DNA of 64,000 nucleotides from Rosa chinensis (Eukaryota; Streptophyta; Magnoliopsida; Rosales; Rosaceae): contig NC_037094.1 of the NCBI RefSeq assembly GCF_002994745.2, forward strand, positions 23,351,001 to 23,415,000, given 5' to 3'. How positions within the stretch are numbered: the first letter of the stretch is position 1; each line of letters opens with the position of its first letter. Positions 10,720 through 21,453 of this stretch are shown here, piece by piece. The translations under genes and the position numbers were made by a program. The notes under the pieces are model-generated. The model made no database searches, had not been told where the DNA came from, and saw only the letters and a program-made list of their open reading frames with translations.

Positions 10720-13375
10720 TCAGGGGTTGCCTTCAACATTTTCTGCTTCAGCGGGCGCCGGCACGATCAATCGACTCGCTTGGTCGGACCCTCGCGCCGT
10801 CGGACTAGGGGTCTCCATGGTACCATCCGCCCGGGTGTGTGCCTCCAGGAATCCGGCACGTGACACCTCCGACAGGGTGGGGTGGGGGGTCTGCTGGGAC
10901 CCTTCCGCCGGATGAGCGCCACTTTCTCCGCTGCCCGAGCAGGCACCTCCGGCTGGGGCAGGCACGTCTGTCTCCGGCGGAATACTCTCAGCCGGCGGCG
11001 CGTCAGGCTGTGACGCTTTGGCGAAGTCAATGGCGCCCTTCCGCTTCAGCATATCTATATTTGCTCGGGCCCCAGCCTTCGCCGACTCGGTCATTGCCTT
11101 CTTAAACTCCGCCGACTGCTTGAACGCCTCAACGGCGGCGGCCGCAGCGGTACTCCCTTCAGCCCTCAGCCGGGTAACCTCACCCCCCAGCCGCTTCACT
11201 TCAGCCATTCTCTCGGCGGACTCCCGCTGCACAATAATGAGTTTTTTATCCTTGGCGGCTATCCGCTCCTGCAGCAGGACGATGTCTTGCTCCAACTTGG
11301 AGACATATTCATTCCTCTCCAAGTCCCGCTCAATGGCTACGTTGAGCTTACCGCGGACGTCGGCATAGTCACATTCCGCCTTGGCAAACCCCCGCTCCGC
11401 CTCCGCCAGCTTCTCCTTCGCCTCCGCCAACTCCCTCTGGAGACCTTGGATTTCATCCCTGAGCTCCCCCTCAATCAGGGGCCGCTTCGACGCCTCCACG
11501 AACATGTCGTGAAGTCCCGCCGATATTTGACCAAACGCCGAGCTGAAGGGCGATTGGTCAATTGCCGTGGGGCGCAAGATACCCGCTAGGCCGCCGAACC
11601 CTAGCCGTTCGCATAGTGGAAGAGGAACTCCCGCTCACCATCTGTCATGAACGCAGCGTACTCGGCAAACGAGTCCAGATCACTTACGGCGGGCGCCTCT
11701 CCCTCCACCGCAACAGTTTTCGAAGGAGCTTGGCGGGCCTTCTTCTGTCGACGGGCCCCAATTACCTCAACCTCCTCTTCCTCTTCCTCGTCAGGAGAGT
11801 CAACCTGCCGGCGTTTTCTCTCCAGCGCCCTTTGGTTCCCGGCGGCGGTCCTCGTCACCCTCACTGGCGGCTCCGCCGGTTGTACCACCTTCCCCTTTTG
11901 AGGGCCACGCCTCTGAGCAGGCATCCGCTCCTTCTGTTGCCCCGCCGCAACGCTTCCCCTCTCCCCGCCAGCCGCTTGGGTCCCCGTCTGCACTTCCAGC
12001 AGACCATCCTCACCAAGATGGGAGTGATGCGGCATAGGCAGCACCACAGGAACCTCGGACTGACTCAGTGCCAGTGTCTCGGGGTTCACCAGCGTCTGCT
12101 GAGCCGCCAGCCCCTCGGCGTACATGGCCTCCAGAAAGTCGTCTATCTCCGCGCAGTCCATGGCCTTTTCGAAAGCGTCGCGACTTGATTTATTACCCGG
12201 CGGAGTTTCTAAACCAAAAAAAAAAAAAAGGGAAAAAAAACGGTCTGGCGGAGATTTCTCACCAATGGAACGCGTTAGCCTCTGGTCGACCAGCAACTCC
12301 CAACCGGTCAGAAGTCGGAAATCTAGCAAGTTGCGGTTCCGCCAGAAACCTCTGATCCTCGCTACGCGGCACTCTTCTTCGCGCGTTAGCGTGTACCGCA
12401 GTCCCGCTGCACAAAAACGGTAATCGTTAGTGACAATACAAGTGCAAATACGTAAACCCGCCGACTACGTTCAGCGGAAACCGGTTACCAACCTCGAATG
12501 GGTTGGAACTCCGACTTAATCCTAAATGTCGGCCCTTCCTCGTTCGACCTGGCGTGATACTCCCAACCCTCTGTGGCGACACAGAAGGTCCCCCGCCAGT
12601 AGGACATTGAGTCCCTTAGATTTTCGATCAGCTTGGGGGCTCCCTGCCGGCGGCTCAAGTTCACTTGCCCTTTGCAACCTCGGCGCTTCACGTACACCAG
12701 CTCGTAGAAGTGAAGCACTTCCGCCACAGTAGGCCCCTCGCACCCGGACAACCGCCAGAGCGAGTTCATGGCCAGCATCAACCGCCACATGTTGGGGCAA
12801 ATCTGACCAAAGGCAAGGCCAAATTCGCACACCAGGATTTGGAGATTTGGCACCAGCGGGAATGTCACTCCTTGACGGAATATCGCCTCGTGAACGGCAG
12901 CAAGTCCCGCCGGGAGAATCGAGGCCTTCTCATCCACTGTCGGCGGGCGCAGCTTCACGGAGCCCGGCAACCGAAACGTCTGCTTCATTCGGTTAACACC
13001 GGCGGCGTCCATCCGCCCTCCTGCCTCGTCGACTGCGGTGCCATCCGAGAGGAACCACGCCGACTCAGCATTTTGCCCCGCTGCTTCTCCTTCTCCAGCG
13101 GAGCCGCTAGCAGCACTGTTGCTCGCCAAACGCTCTTCGCGCCTAGCTTTGGCAGCAGCGGCCTCACCCGCCATTGAGCTTTCTGGACGCGAACCACGAC
13201 CCATGGCTACTTCCCAAGGGATAGTCTAGAGTGGCTCAACTTCTAGCGGTTCTGGCAGTGAGGTTCCTGCATGGGCAGACGGACGCAACGAGTCAATAAA
13301 AATCCTATCCGCCGCGCTGAACGACACGTCAGACCCGGAATCCTCACTGCTCGAAATCTCTATGACTGTAGCCAT
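10720..13375 (-). pseudogene. Antisense four-exon gene of the Tat element (PF04195-like plus coiled coil)
   Basis: Minus-strand exons are 13375-12493, 12406-12263, 12208-11639 and 11585-10720. All three junctions have GT...AG ends and matching phase, giving PIR|AGLRYTLTREEEC, LTRSI|ETPPGNKS and FMTD|AGILRPTAIDQS. From ATG 13375 the frame is about 821 codons, with one TAG at 13226-13228 near the N-terminus. The next in-frame ATG (13204) would give 763 residues. Exon 1 holds a domain resembling the 'putative gypsy-type transposon' family (PF04195): PAGLAAVHEAIFRQGVTFPL and MWRLMLAMNSLWRLSG. Exon 3 is basic with a run of Glu (DEEEEEEVEV). Exon 4 is a long coiled coil (LQRELAEAKEKLAEAERGF). Its role is unknown. 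Antisense ORFs in this position are known in some Tat elements. Classed as broken because of the TAG, though initiation at 13204 would bypass it. Confidence 0.8.
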
Positions 13376-14180
13376 CCCAAACCCTAAAACCCACATCAGT
13401 TAGCACAAACACAGATCTAGCCTATTCTCACATCAGTTATAGCCAAGGACATCAAGAACAAAAACCCAGAAAATGCCAAAACACGAACAAACGCACTCAA
13501 CCCAGATTCGGCCATCTAAATCCCTAACCACTAACGCTTTGCCAACCGCAATTCAACCCCAACCCAAAAATCTCATTTTACACCTCAGAACACGCCCAAC
13601 AAAACCAGCAATCATTCCAAAAAAAAAGACAAAAACAAGACCCAGAAAGTAGCAGATCCAATGAAACAGGAAAAATAAATCCAGATACCAACCTCGGTGG
13701 TGAAGCCTACGATGCGATGATACACGGTAATCCTAGGGGGCCGCTATCGCCGTTTCTCCGGGAACGATATCTCCAAGCTCCGGCAACCTCTTTCTTCAGT
13801 CTCGGACAAGTAGAGAGATAAGAACACGACTGTGGGTAGAGCGATAAGAACACGACTGTGGGTTTGAAGCTTTTACCAAAGTGTCAAATCTCGCTAGCTT
13901 TCCCCCCCTTTTATGTCAACATCAGTGCGTCCTCCGCCGTCCGCTGCAAAACGACATCACACGACAGCCGTACACGTGTCACAGACCTCCACTTACTACC
14001 CGGATTAACCGAGGCGTCGCTTCGATTGCGAAACCCGTAATTACTATCATTTATGACAAGCAGACGGCCAGGCTTAGGGGACAGGCCTCCGCACGCTAAC
14101 CCCCTGCGGGTTGGACACGTGTCTACTACCACCAGACGAAGCGTCTGGTGGAAGTAACCACCGCGATAACTTCACCAACC
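13376..14180. other. Non-coding part of the Tat 3' region
   Basis: No credible ORF. It would hold the promoter and leader of the antisense gene. A near-perfect 30-bp tandem copy (GAGCGATAAGAACACGACTGTG type) is seen at about 13810-13862. Confidence 0.5.
13906..13916 (-). promoter_or_regulatory. Possible TATA box for the antisense gene
   Basis: Minus-strand ACATAAAAGGG lies about 530 bases upstream of ATG 13375 in an otherwise GC-balanced region. The 5' leader between them could contain an intron (a GAG|GTTGGT donor near 13695). Weak evidence. Confidence 0.3.
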
Positions 14181-14183
14181 GTC

Positions 14184-14760
14184 CGAGTCTCGGCTGAGCG
14201 AAACCCCGCCAGCGGAAACTTCTCCCTTGTCATCCTCCAAGCGACGAAGCCTCCGCTGAGCGAAACCCCGCCAGCGGAACTTCTCCCTTGTCCTCTTCCA
14301 AGTGACGAAGCCTCCGCTGAGCGAAACCCCGCCAGCGGAACTTCTCCCTTGTTCTCTTCCAAGTGACGAAGTCTCCGCTGAGCGAAACCCCACCAGCAGA
14401 ACTTCTCCCTTGTCCTCTTCCAAGTGACGAAGTCTCCGCTGAGCGAAACCCCGCCAGCGGAACTTCTCCCTTGTCCTCTTCCAAGTGACGAAGTCTCCGC
14501 TGAGCGAAACCCCGCCAGCAGAACTTCTCCCTTGTTCTCTTCCAAGTGATGAAGTCTCCGCTGAGCGAAACCCCGCCAGCGGAACTTCTCCCTTGTCCTC
14601 TTCCAAGTGAGGAAGTCTCATAGCGGAACATCTCCAAGTGAGGAATTCTCACAGCGGAACTTCTCCAAGTGAGGAAGTCTCACAGCGGAACTTCTCCCTT
14701 GTCCTCTTCCAAGTGAGGAACCCCGACAGCGGAACTTCTCCACAGCCATCCTGCAAGCGG
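14184..14760 (+). repeat. Tandem repeat array upstream of the Tat 3' LTR
   Basis: About seven units of 61-62 bp, each containing CTGAGCGAAACCCCGCCAGC followed by GGAACTTCTCCCTTGT and TCTTCCAAGTGACGAAG. Four shorter, more divergent units follow (CACAGCGGAACTTCTCC type). Units differ by one to four bases. The minus-strand ORFs across it are repeat translations, not genes. Tandem arrays near the 3' end are common in Tat elements. Confidence 0.92.
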
Positions 14761-15059
14761 GGTGTCTTCCGCTATACATCTCTGGCGGAACCCCCTTTCA
14801 TCTTGCAAACTGCGTGCTTTGCTCAACGCAATATCGTTCAACAAAATACCGCCAGCCGCGTCTACAGGACGCTACTTCCTGCTACATTTAGCGGGGGGAT
14901 ATCCGCCAAACTGCGAATCCCGAGGCCACGCCTCACTCTGACAACGACCGCCACGCGGCGTTACCGTCAGACCGTCCCTACGGGACACGGGGACTAGTCA
15001 ACAGTCTACGACGGCCCTGATCAGGCACGTTGACCCCCGTCATTTGGGTGTCACATTGG

Positions 15060-15200
15060 GCTCGCTACCCAACACCCTCTGCTCCGTGCAGCTCCCCCTC
15101 AACAAACAATTTGCCGACCATCCGGAGGTCTATCTTCGCCGGGGAGTGGGGGACTCCCTAGGGGGCCCAGCAGGGGCCCGCCCGAAAGGGTATAAAGCGT
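15060..15200 (+). other. Conserved 3' untranslated block of the Tat element
   Basis: Contains CCGACCATCCGGAGGTCTAT (15114-15133), then GGGAGTGGGGGACTCC and CAGGGGCCCGCCCGAAAGGG. The same series recurs at 40200-40340 in the non-coding element at 36522-41975. Its conservation between two families with different LTRs suggests a cis-acting role such as packaging or replication. That is inference. Confidence 0.75.
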
Positions 15201-15316
15201 TTACTCAGTAAAACCAACGGTTGACAACGCACTGACGCTAATTATGCTCTTGCAAGTCTAGCGGAAGAAAACGCTTCAAACCGCCGAACAACTCCCCAAC
15301 CAAGATTGCCCTCCTT

Positions 15317-15335
15317 GACTGGGGACTTGGGGACT
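15317..15335 (+). other. Polypurine tract of the Tat element
   Basis: GACTGGGGACTTGGGGACT ends one base before the 3' LTR. It is the expected primer site for plus-strand DNA, though it contains C and T. The element at 36522 has the near-identical GGGGACTTTGGGGACT in the same place. Confidence 0.8.
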
Positions 15336-15851
15336 TGTACATACATGTACATTTGCAAACATAATTAGCTATAATGGGCCACGCTCATTGTACCACCGAA
15401 GGTACTAATTCCAACTAAAGGAATGACACGCAGACACACCGCCAGGCAGGCTACAGCCTCAGCGTCGGACCATCTCTAGATCACCGTCGACGCGCCGCCA
15501 CGCGCCACGCCAAGATGGCGTCAGAAGCTTCTGAAACTGGGAACTGAAGCATATCAGTCCCACATCGAAAACAAAGAGAAGATCAACCTCTTCCTCACCT
15601 ATAAAAGGTTCTCTCCTCTCTCCTCATTAAGGACGCATTCAATACTCATCTACTGTTACTCTGTCAACACAAATACATTGACTAACTTAGGCATCGGAGA
15701 GCAGAAGACCGCCCGGCGCGGTCTCCCTCTGACGTCCGTTGTGGTTCACTTGACAGGTAACGGGAGCCTCGAGAACAACACAAGTACCGATCCGCCCACC
15801 GGATCAACGTTAGCTAGGGTCCAGCTACCGTTGGACTTTCAGACATCAACA
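15336..15851 (+). repeat. 3' LTR of the Tat element
   Basis: 516 bp, partner of 408-923. It is followed by the CTACT duplication at 15852-15856. Confidence 0.95.
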
Positions 15852-15856
15852 CTACT

Positions 15857-16260
15857 AATTCAACAGAAGGAGAGAAGAAATGTGAAAAGTGCAACATGAC
15901 AAACCATAGCACGAAAAATTGCAGGGCACATCTCAAATGTACCTATTGTAATGGCAAAGGGCATACCTACGAATATTGTCGTAGGAGAAAAAATGCAATG
16001 GAAGGAGGGCAACGAGCAAGGGTCAACCATTCAGCTTCTTCAAGTGACAACAAAGAAGGAACGACAACCTTTCCCTTTTCCCAAGAGGAGTGTAATCAAA
16101 TGCTTGGTCTTCTAAGCAAATTTAAGACCGTTGTTAACAACCAAGATGAGTATCACCAAATGCTAGGAGCCTTGAACAAGCCTAACTCATCTGCAGTCAA
16201 CCTTGTTGGTAAAAGTTTCAGGTAAAAGTTTCAGTCTTTCTCATGCTAATAATGGACCAA
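15857..16260 (+). pseudogene. Ty1-copia gag, nucleocapsid part
   Basis: Continues the copia gag from 407. Two CCHC zinc knuckles stand side by side: CEKCNMTNHSTKNC and CTYCNGKGHTYEYC, both C-x2-C-x4-H-x4-C. A 13-bp direct duplication (GGTAAAAGTTTCA) at about 16209-16234 shifts the frame and brings a stop. After it, SFSHANNGPT leads into the protease once the CACTA element (16261-21453) is removed. Confidence 0.88.
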
Positions 16261-16690
16261 CACTACTACAAAAATTGAATCAGACGACACATCATAGTTT
16301 TCTGTCGTCTGATTGATTTTTATTTTTTTGTACATCGCTTTTATAAAACCTGTCGTCTGATATGGTATAATGAACTAGTTCAAAAGACGTTTAAGAATAA
16401 AACTGTTGTATGACCCTAAAATAATTGAGCGGCAAGTTTCCCACCATTTCTGTGATGCCAAACCCTATCTCAAACCCAAATTTGTTCCCTTAACATGTAG
16501 TAATAGTACGACGAGAAACAATAAAACTGTGGTCTGATTAATATGTTTGGAAGAAAGCAAGAAGATTTCCCATCATCATTTTTCTCCAACTCCCCAACGA
16601 GGGAAGTCAAATTGATAAGAGACAATTTCAAATTTAAAACTCATGTACTCAGACCACATTGTTATAAAATTCTGTTGTGTGAGTCTTTGT
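16261..16690. repeat. Left subterminal repeats of the first CACTA element
   Basis: Motifs related to TGTCGTCTGA recur in both orientations (about 16281, 16301, 16348, 16405, 16530, 16670), often preceded by AAAACTG or AAACCTG. The matching right cluster is at 21140-21453. Subterminal repeats of this kind are transposase-binding sites in studied CACTA elements. Confidence 0.75.
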
Positions 16691-16864
16691 AGGGCTTGTC
16701 CAAATTCATAGGACAGAGCTGCTTGAAACCCACATTTAGGCAAAAAAAAAAAAAACTTTTCACCCAAAAACCAAAACCCTCACTCCTCACTCTTGACAGC
16801 TCCCCACTCTCTCTCGACACAAAGCCAAAACCAAAACCAAAACCCTTGCTCTCTTCTTCGACAT

Positions 16865-16978
<114 letters not shown>

Positions 16979-17118
16979 TTCTTTATCCCCCCTCGACAAA
17001 CCCCGACCTCTCTCTCTCTTTGACAAACCCTATCTCTTCTTCCACAAACCCCAACGAAAGCTAGCTCTCTCTCTCTCTCCCCGACAAACCCCGACCAAAA
17101 CCTAATGGGTTTTCGACC

Positions 17119-17480
17119 TGGGAAATAGAGAAGGCCTTCATTGACGACCACTTTGAGCTCGTCGTTGACCTCTACACCCAGGCTATCGCCGTCGACCCCA
17201 ACAAATCTGAGTTCTGCTCCGACGGCGCTCAGGCCAACATCAAATCCAACAATCTCATCGGTAACAACCCCCTCTCTCTTGCAATTTCTGACTCCGGTTC
17301 TTCGTCGTCTTCTTGTTTCGTTTCTGAGACCTAAAATTGAAGGAATTAAATTGCGTTTTTTATGTGAACTGATTGGTTTGGGGTTTACTTGTTCAGAGGC
17401 TGTAGAAAACCTACTGGGTAGACCTCTAGTGTTCTTCAGATCTTTCGGCAGTGGCGTGTTGCTTTCGGCGGATTCGAAAT
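17119..17480 (+). pseudogene. SGT1-like TPR fragment captured by CACTA
   Basis: One exon (about 17119-17260) reads EKAFIDDHFELVVDLYTQAI then AVDPNKSEFCSDGAQANIK. This matches the N-terminal TPR domain of SGT1, the HSP90 co-chaperone. A GT donor follows at 17261. An AG acceptor at 17395-17396 leads to a short piece (EAVEN) that fits the next SGT1 exon and then diverges. No proper start codon and no downstream domains (CS, SGS) are seen. The upstream CT-rich leader resembles a 5' UTR, so the gene's 5' end may have been captured with it. Confidence 0.75.
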
Positions 17481-18063
17481 TCAGCTATGGGTAACAAAGA
17501 TTTGAATTCGAACATTGGAGCTGTGGATTTGGGATTGAAGCAGGCAAAAATGTCAGAATTGGAGCTAAGAAGATAACTAATAAGGTTTCTATGTAAGTTT
17601 TGATTCAAAGTTTTAGTCTTTTGTTCTCATGATCTTAGGTGAAGGATGCACAAATTTATCAGTTTTAGATTTATGTGTTTCTTCTTTTCTTTGATTATTT
17701 GGGTAGACTTGTGATCAATTAAAATGGCCTTAGAAGATTAATCATGTGATTCTTGGTTAGATTCTCTGTTGAAATAATCTTGATTTGGATTGGTCTGGCT
17801 TTTTTCTACAATATTCTTTTCCTTGTTTTTCCTTCACAGAACATGATTTTGCCTTTATATCAGGACTTTGCTCTGTAAGGCTGTTCTTTGGTGGAAGATA
17901 TGGGGGTCGAAGATTTGGGATTTGAGAAGGTCCAAGGACCAGTTGGGACTAAAGGAGAGAATTCCGCAAGGAAAATGGGAAACTGGAAGAAGGGTCAGGC
18001 CATAATGGCCCATAAAATTTGGATCACATGGTGATGAAATGGCTAAAAAGGAAAGGAATGGGG

Positions 18064-18168
18064 TCAACAGCTATGGAACTTGTGAGAATTCTCCCTAGTG
18101 CAGAAGATGAGGTCAACGTAGCTTGTTTTCATCCTTCTGTCGGAGGTGGCCTTGTTTATGGAACTAAG
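18064..18168 (+). pseudogene. WD40-like gene exon fragment captured by CACTA
   Basis: An open stretch reading MELVRILPSAEDEVNVACFH then PSVGGGLVYGTK, ending at a GT donor (18169). The style (DEVNVACFHP, GGLVYGTK) is that of a WD40-repeat blade. I suspect a plant AMBRA1-like WD40 protein but cannot prove it. The frame upstream is less clear; related sequence may begin near 17850. Confidence 0.5.
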
Positions 18169-19266
18169 GTAAGCAACTGGATTTGGTATCCTCCTCTGTT
18201 AACATATCTATAGCACATGTTTCCTTGTGTGGTAAGTTGGTGGGATAGGGTGAAAGTGCTTTCATGTTCTAGCTTTTGTGAGAAATAAGCTTTGACAACC
18301 ATAACTCTTAGTACATATCCCACAGTTCTGGAGTAGATTTATGTAACTTATCTTTTTACCTATATTGACTTGATCTTGTCATTCTTCTTGATTATATCAT
18401 TCAAATGGGTTTTGAAATGATGAATTATGTTTGTTTGCTTTTTGAAAAATCCAAATTGTGGCCTGTTAGTTGAAGATCATATACTCTTATTAACTGGAAC
18501 AAATAGTACAAGCCTCAGAGAACTCTGTGGCCATATCTAGTCATTCTTTATACTGCCCAGTAATGTAGGACTTAAAAGTTTGTTCTGGAATTTGCTAGGC
18601 CAAACATTCTGCATTTCTTTGCCAGTATTGAGATCCATTTGACAAAATATAGTGAGCTTGATTGATTTTTAAATTTCAGAATTTCAATCTTTTCATTTCA
18701 TCATAATTTGCCTTTTTCTTTCTTGAATGCATATCCATCGATAGTCAACATCACAACCTCACAACTTGCTTGTTTTGTTTATTTTTACCATGCTTACACT
18801 TTCCTTTTTTGTTTAGTGTATGTTAGTAGTCAAACTTCACAACTTGCTCATTTACTTAGTGAGTTTGGCATGTACGTTCCGGTTTGAACTATGAAAGTAC
18901 TCTTATTTCAGGTTGCTAGTAAACTTTGAATTGCATATGTGGAACATAAGTTGTAGCTGTTATTGGCCATGTTATGTATTGATGTTTTGCTCCAATTTGG
19001 ATTGTTATTGCAACAATATTGTTGACCTTATAAGCACTCAAGTCTTGATTGTCTCTGTCTCTGTTTTTCCCTTGTTCTTTTCAATGAGAAAAATGATTAT
19101 GTCAACTAAAATGGATAGGTATAAATGCATGGGACAAGATGCCCACTGCTCCTTGATCATACTGTTTTTAAATGACTGAATCAACCATTGATTCTATCTT
19201 TGGGATGGTGCATCATCTCACTTATTTCAAATTCTTGCAGTTGTTTGTATCATGCAATGAAGTTTG

Positions 19267-20628
19267 TGATTGAATGAACATGAACCACTCTCATCGCTGG
19301 CAGCTGAGTATCAATCAGGCAGCACTATTTTGTTGGAGAAAATAAAGGTTATCTTTGTGCTATGTATGTTCTCTAGTGTTTGTTTCATTGATTTTAATAT
19401 GAGATTCTTAAGGAAGAAATTTTAATGCCCATGCAGGTTCTTGGTGAACAATATGCTGCCATTAGGAGAACCCGGGGCGACGGGAACTGCTTCTTCCGAA
19501 GCTTTATGTTTTCATACCTGGTATGCTGTTGTATATATTCTTTGGAACAATTTTGGTTTTTGCATAATGGGAAGTCTGTCTTTAAGCTTCATGTTGGATG
19601 CAAGTACCTATTCTAGCTGCTAAAAGAATTAGTTTGTGGGACCTCTATATGTAGGAGCATATTTTGGAATCACAAGATGTAAGTGAAGTTGATCGTATCA
19701 AGGCTAATGTTGAACAATGTAGAAAAACACTTCAGACCTTGGGTTATGCAGACTTTACCTTTGAGGACTTCTTTTCGGTAATTATCTTCACTCATACACT
19801 CTAAATACTTGGTACCTTTATTTCAATTGTTAATCTTTTAGATGCAATTCTGGTATTGAGAAAAGCCCCTGACTCTCCATGCTAGTCAGCTTTCATATGA
19901 GCACAGGTTGACAGTAGATGCAATATGTTTCCTATGTGAACATCATATTGATAGATCTGCATCATGTATTTCTGGCATATGAACTGCAAAGCACATCTTT
20001 CTTTTTCTTCATCCATTTTCCATAGCTGTTTTAGACCAAATACTGTTGATATATGCTAAGACATTATGTGAGTATGTCATTGCTGATTAATTAATACATT
20101 AGGTGAGGGAAAAAAAATAGTTCATCGGATCATGGTTGTCATTCGATGTTCGCTTGCATCGACTAAAAACTACTAAAGTAATGCATGCACTGAGGTAAAT
20201 GGAACCTGTCTTAACTAGAGTTGGTGGTCGTTTTATAAATACATGGTTCACATACTGAAATCAATGCATTGTTAATGTTTTTTTCATTTGGATTTCTTGT
20301 TCCCCATAACGTTTTTCCCTGCTTAAATAAGAGTTTTGAATATTTAATCCCTTTTATTTTATATGAAGACAAGGTCATATGAATCTTTTTTCCATGTGGA
20401 AAATGTTTCAGCTATTTCTTGAGCAACTGGATAGTGTTCTTCAAGGAAATGAAGAATCCATTAGGTACTGATGGTTCCTTTACCTTTTCTTTTTATTGAT
20501 AGTTCAAAATTGAAATTGTATCCTACTTTTGAGTTCTATGCCTGACTACAATGAACATGATTTTATTATTTTTCAGAGTCATGATGAGCTCATACTTTGG
20601 AACCGTGATCAGTCAGTATCCGACTATG
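19267..20628 (+). pseudogene. Otubain-like deubiquitinase, five captured exons
   Basis: Five collinear exons with GT/AG junctions: about 19267-19347 (HEPLSSLAAEYQSGSTILLE), 19437-19520 (AAIRRTRGDGNCFFRSFMFS), 19655-19777 (EHILESQDVSEVDRIKANVE), 20412-20464 (LFLEQLDSVLQGNEESI) and 20577-20628 (VMMSSYFGTVISQYPTM). This is the N-terminal half of the otubain OTU domain, including the catalytic D-G-N-C motif with the Cys intact. Otubains remove ubiquitin from Lys-linked chains. The catalytic His half is absent. The introns are kept, so capture was from genomic DNA, not from mRNA. The exons look little damaged, which suggests recent capture. No start codon belonging to the gene is evident. Confidence 0.88.
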
Positions 20629-21139
20629 GTGAGTGACTTTAATTGACACAAAGTTCTTCATGTGCTGTTTTTCTTCCCTCTGTTACTTGACACATTAGGT
20701 TTTGTTAGTTGTGATGTTTTTCAGATTTGTTACCTCTGGTGAAATAAGGAAGCACAAGCATAGGTGATGGTATAGATTCTCATGGCACAAAGAGCAAAGT
20801 AAATGAAAGCAAGTGCAAAAAGGTCCTACAGAATTAGTGCTCGGAAGCTTCCAAAGCTAGACTCCAATGAGGTCGTGAGAGCAGCAAAACTTGCAAAGCT
20901 ACTCTTTTATGTAAATTTCTGGATATACGAATACTATTAGATGTACTTCTTTTGTGGACAAAAAATTACCTTTGTACAATCCATTTTAATGCATGATGTG
21001 GATTGTAACAATTTCTTCTATATATTGATCAGTTACTGTTAATTTGGTCATTTTTGATTCCGCATGGATTGAATCATTCTTTTAGTACAACAATAACCAC
21101 ACAAAACTGTCATATATATGTACACAATATTTACAATAG

Positions 21140-21453
21140 CTTCAAAATTAAAACTGTCGTCTGAATGCAAAACAGATCACGGATGCTATGAAAAAACTGT
21201 TGTGTGAATAACAATCACACAATGGTTATTAAAAAAAAAGACTTCTGAATTACAATCACACAACGGGTTTTTAAGTTGCCCGTTGTCTGAGTAACGTTCA
21301 CACAACAATTAATGTTGTCGACATGGATGCCGAGTTCTTCAGACAACGGTTCTCTAAATCATGTTTCATCAGACGGCAGCGAGATATACGACAGTCAGCT
21401 CCATATCAGACGACAGTTTTTAGCCGTCGTCTGATTCAATTTTTGTACTAGTG
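21140..21453. repeat. Right subterminal repeats of the first CACTA element
   Basis: Copies of the AAAACTGTCGTCTGA / TGTTGTGTGA motif at about 21150, 21190, 21255, 21335, 21375 and 21410, in both orientations. Confidence 0.75.

Larger units (their letters stand above)
408..15851 (+). mobile_element. Ty3-gypsy LTR retrotransposon, Tat-type (15.4 kb, complete ends)
   Basis: A full-length element bounded by 516-bp LTRs (408-923 and 15336-15851) that start TGTACATAC and end ATCAACA. It is flanked by the 5-bp target duplication CTACT (403-407 and 15852-15856). Order inside: primer-binding site, gag, protease, RT, RNase H, a second RNase H-like domain, integrase, an antisense spliced gene, tandem repeats, a conserved 3' block and a polypurine tract. 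The second RNase H and the long 3' region with an antisense ORF are typical of the Tat lineage. I count two substitutions between the LTRs, so insertion looks recent. The sense frame carries four stop codons and a nested LTR-type insertion, so this copy cannot make its own gag-pol. It sits inside the copia gag. Confidence 0.95.

Noticed and set aside
12068..12423. Plus-strand ORFs opposite the antisense gene
   Set aside because: They are shadows of minus-strand exons that join in phase, and have no domain of their own.
14126..14652. Three overlapping minus-strand ORFs with repeated sequence, CRISPR-like spacing
   Set aside because: The whole 61-bp unit repeats with no variable spacers, inside a plant retrotransposon; the ORFs are repeat translations in three frames.
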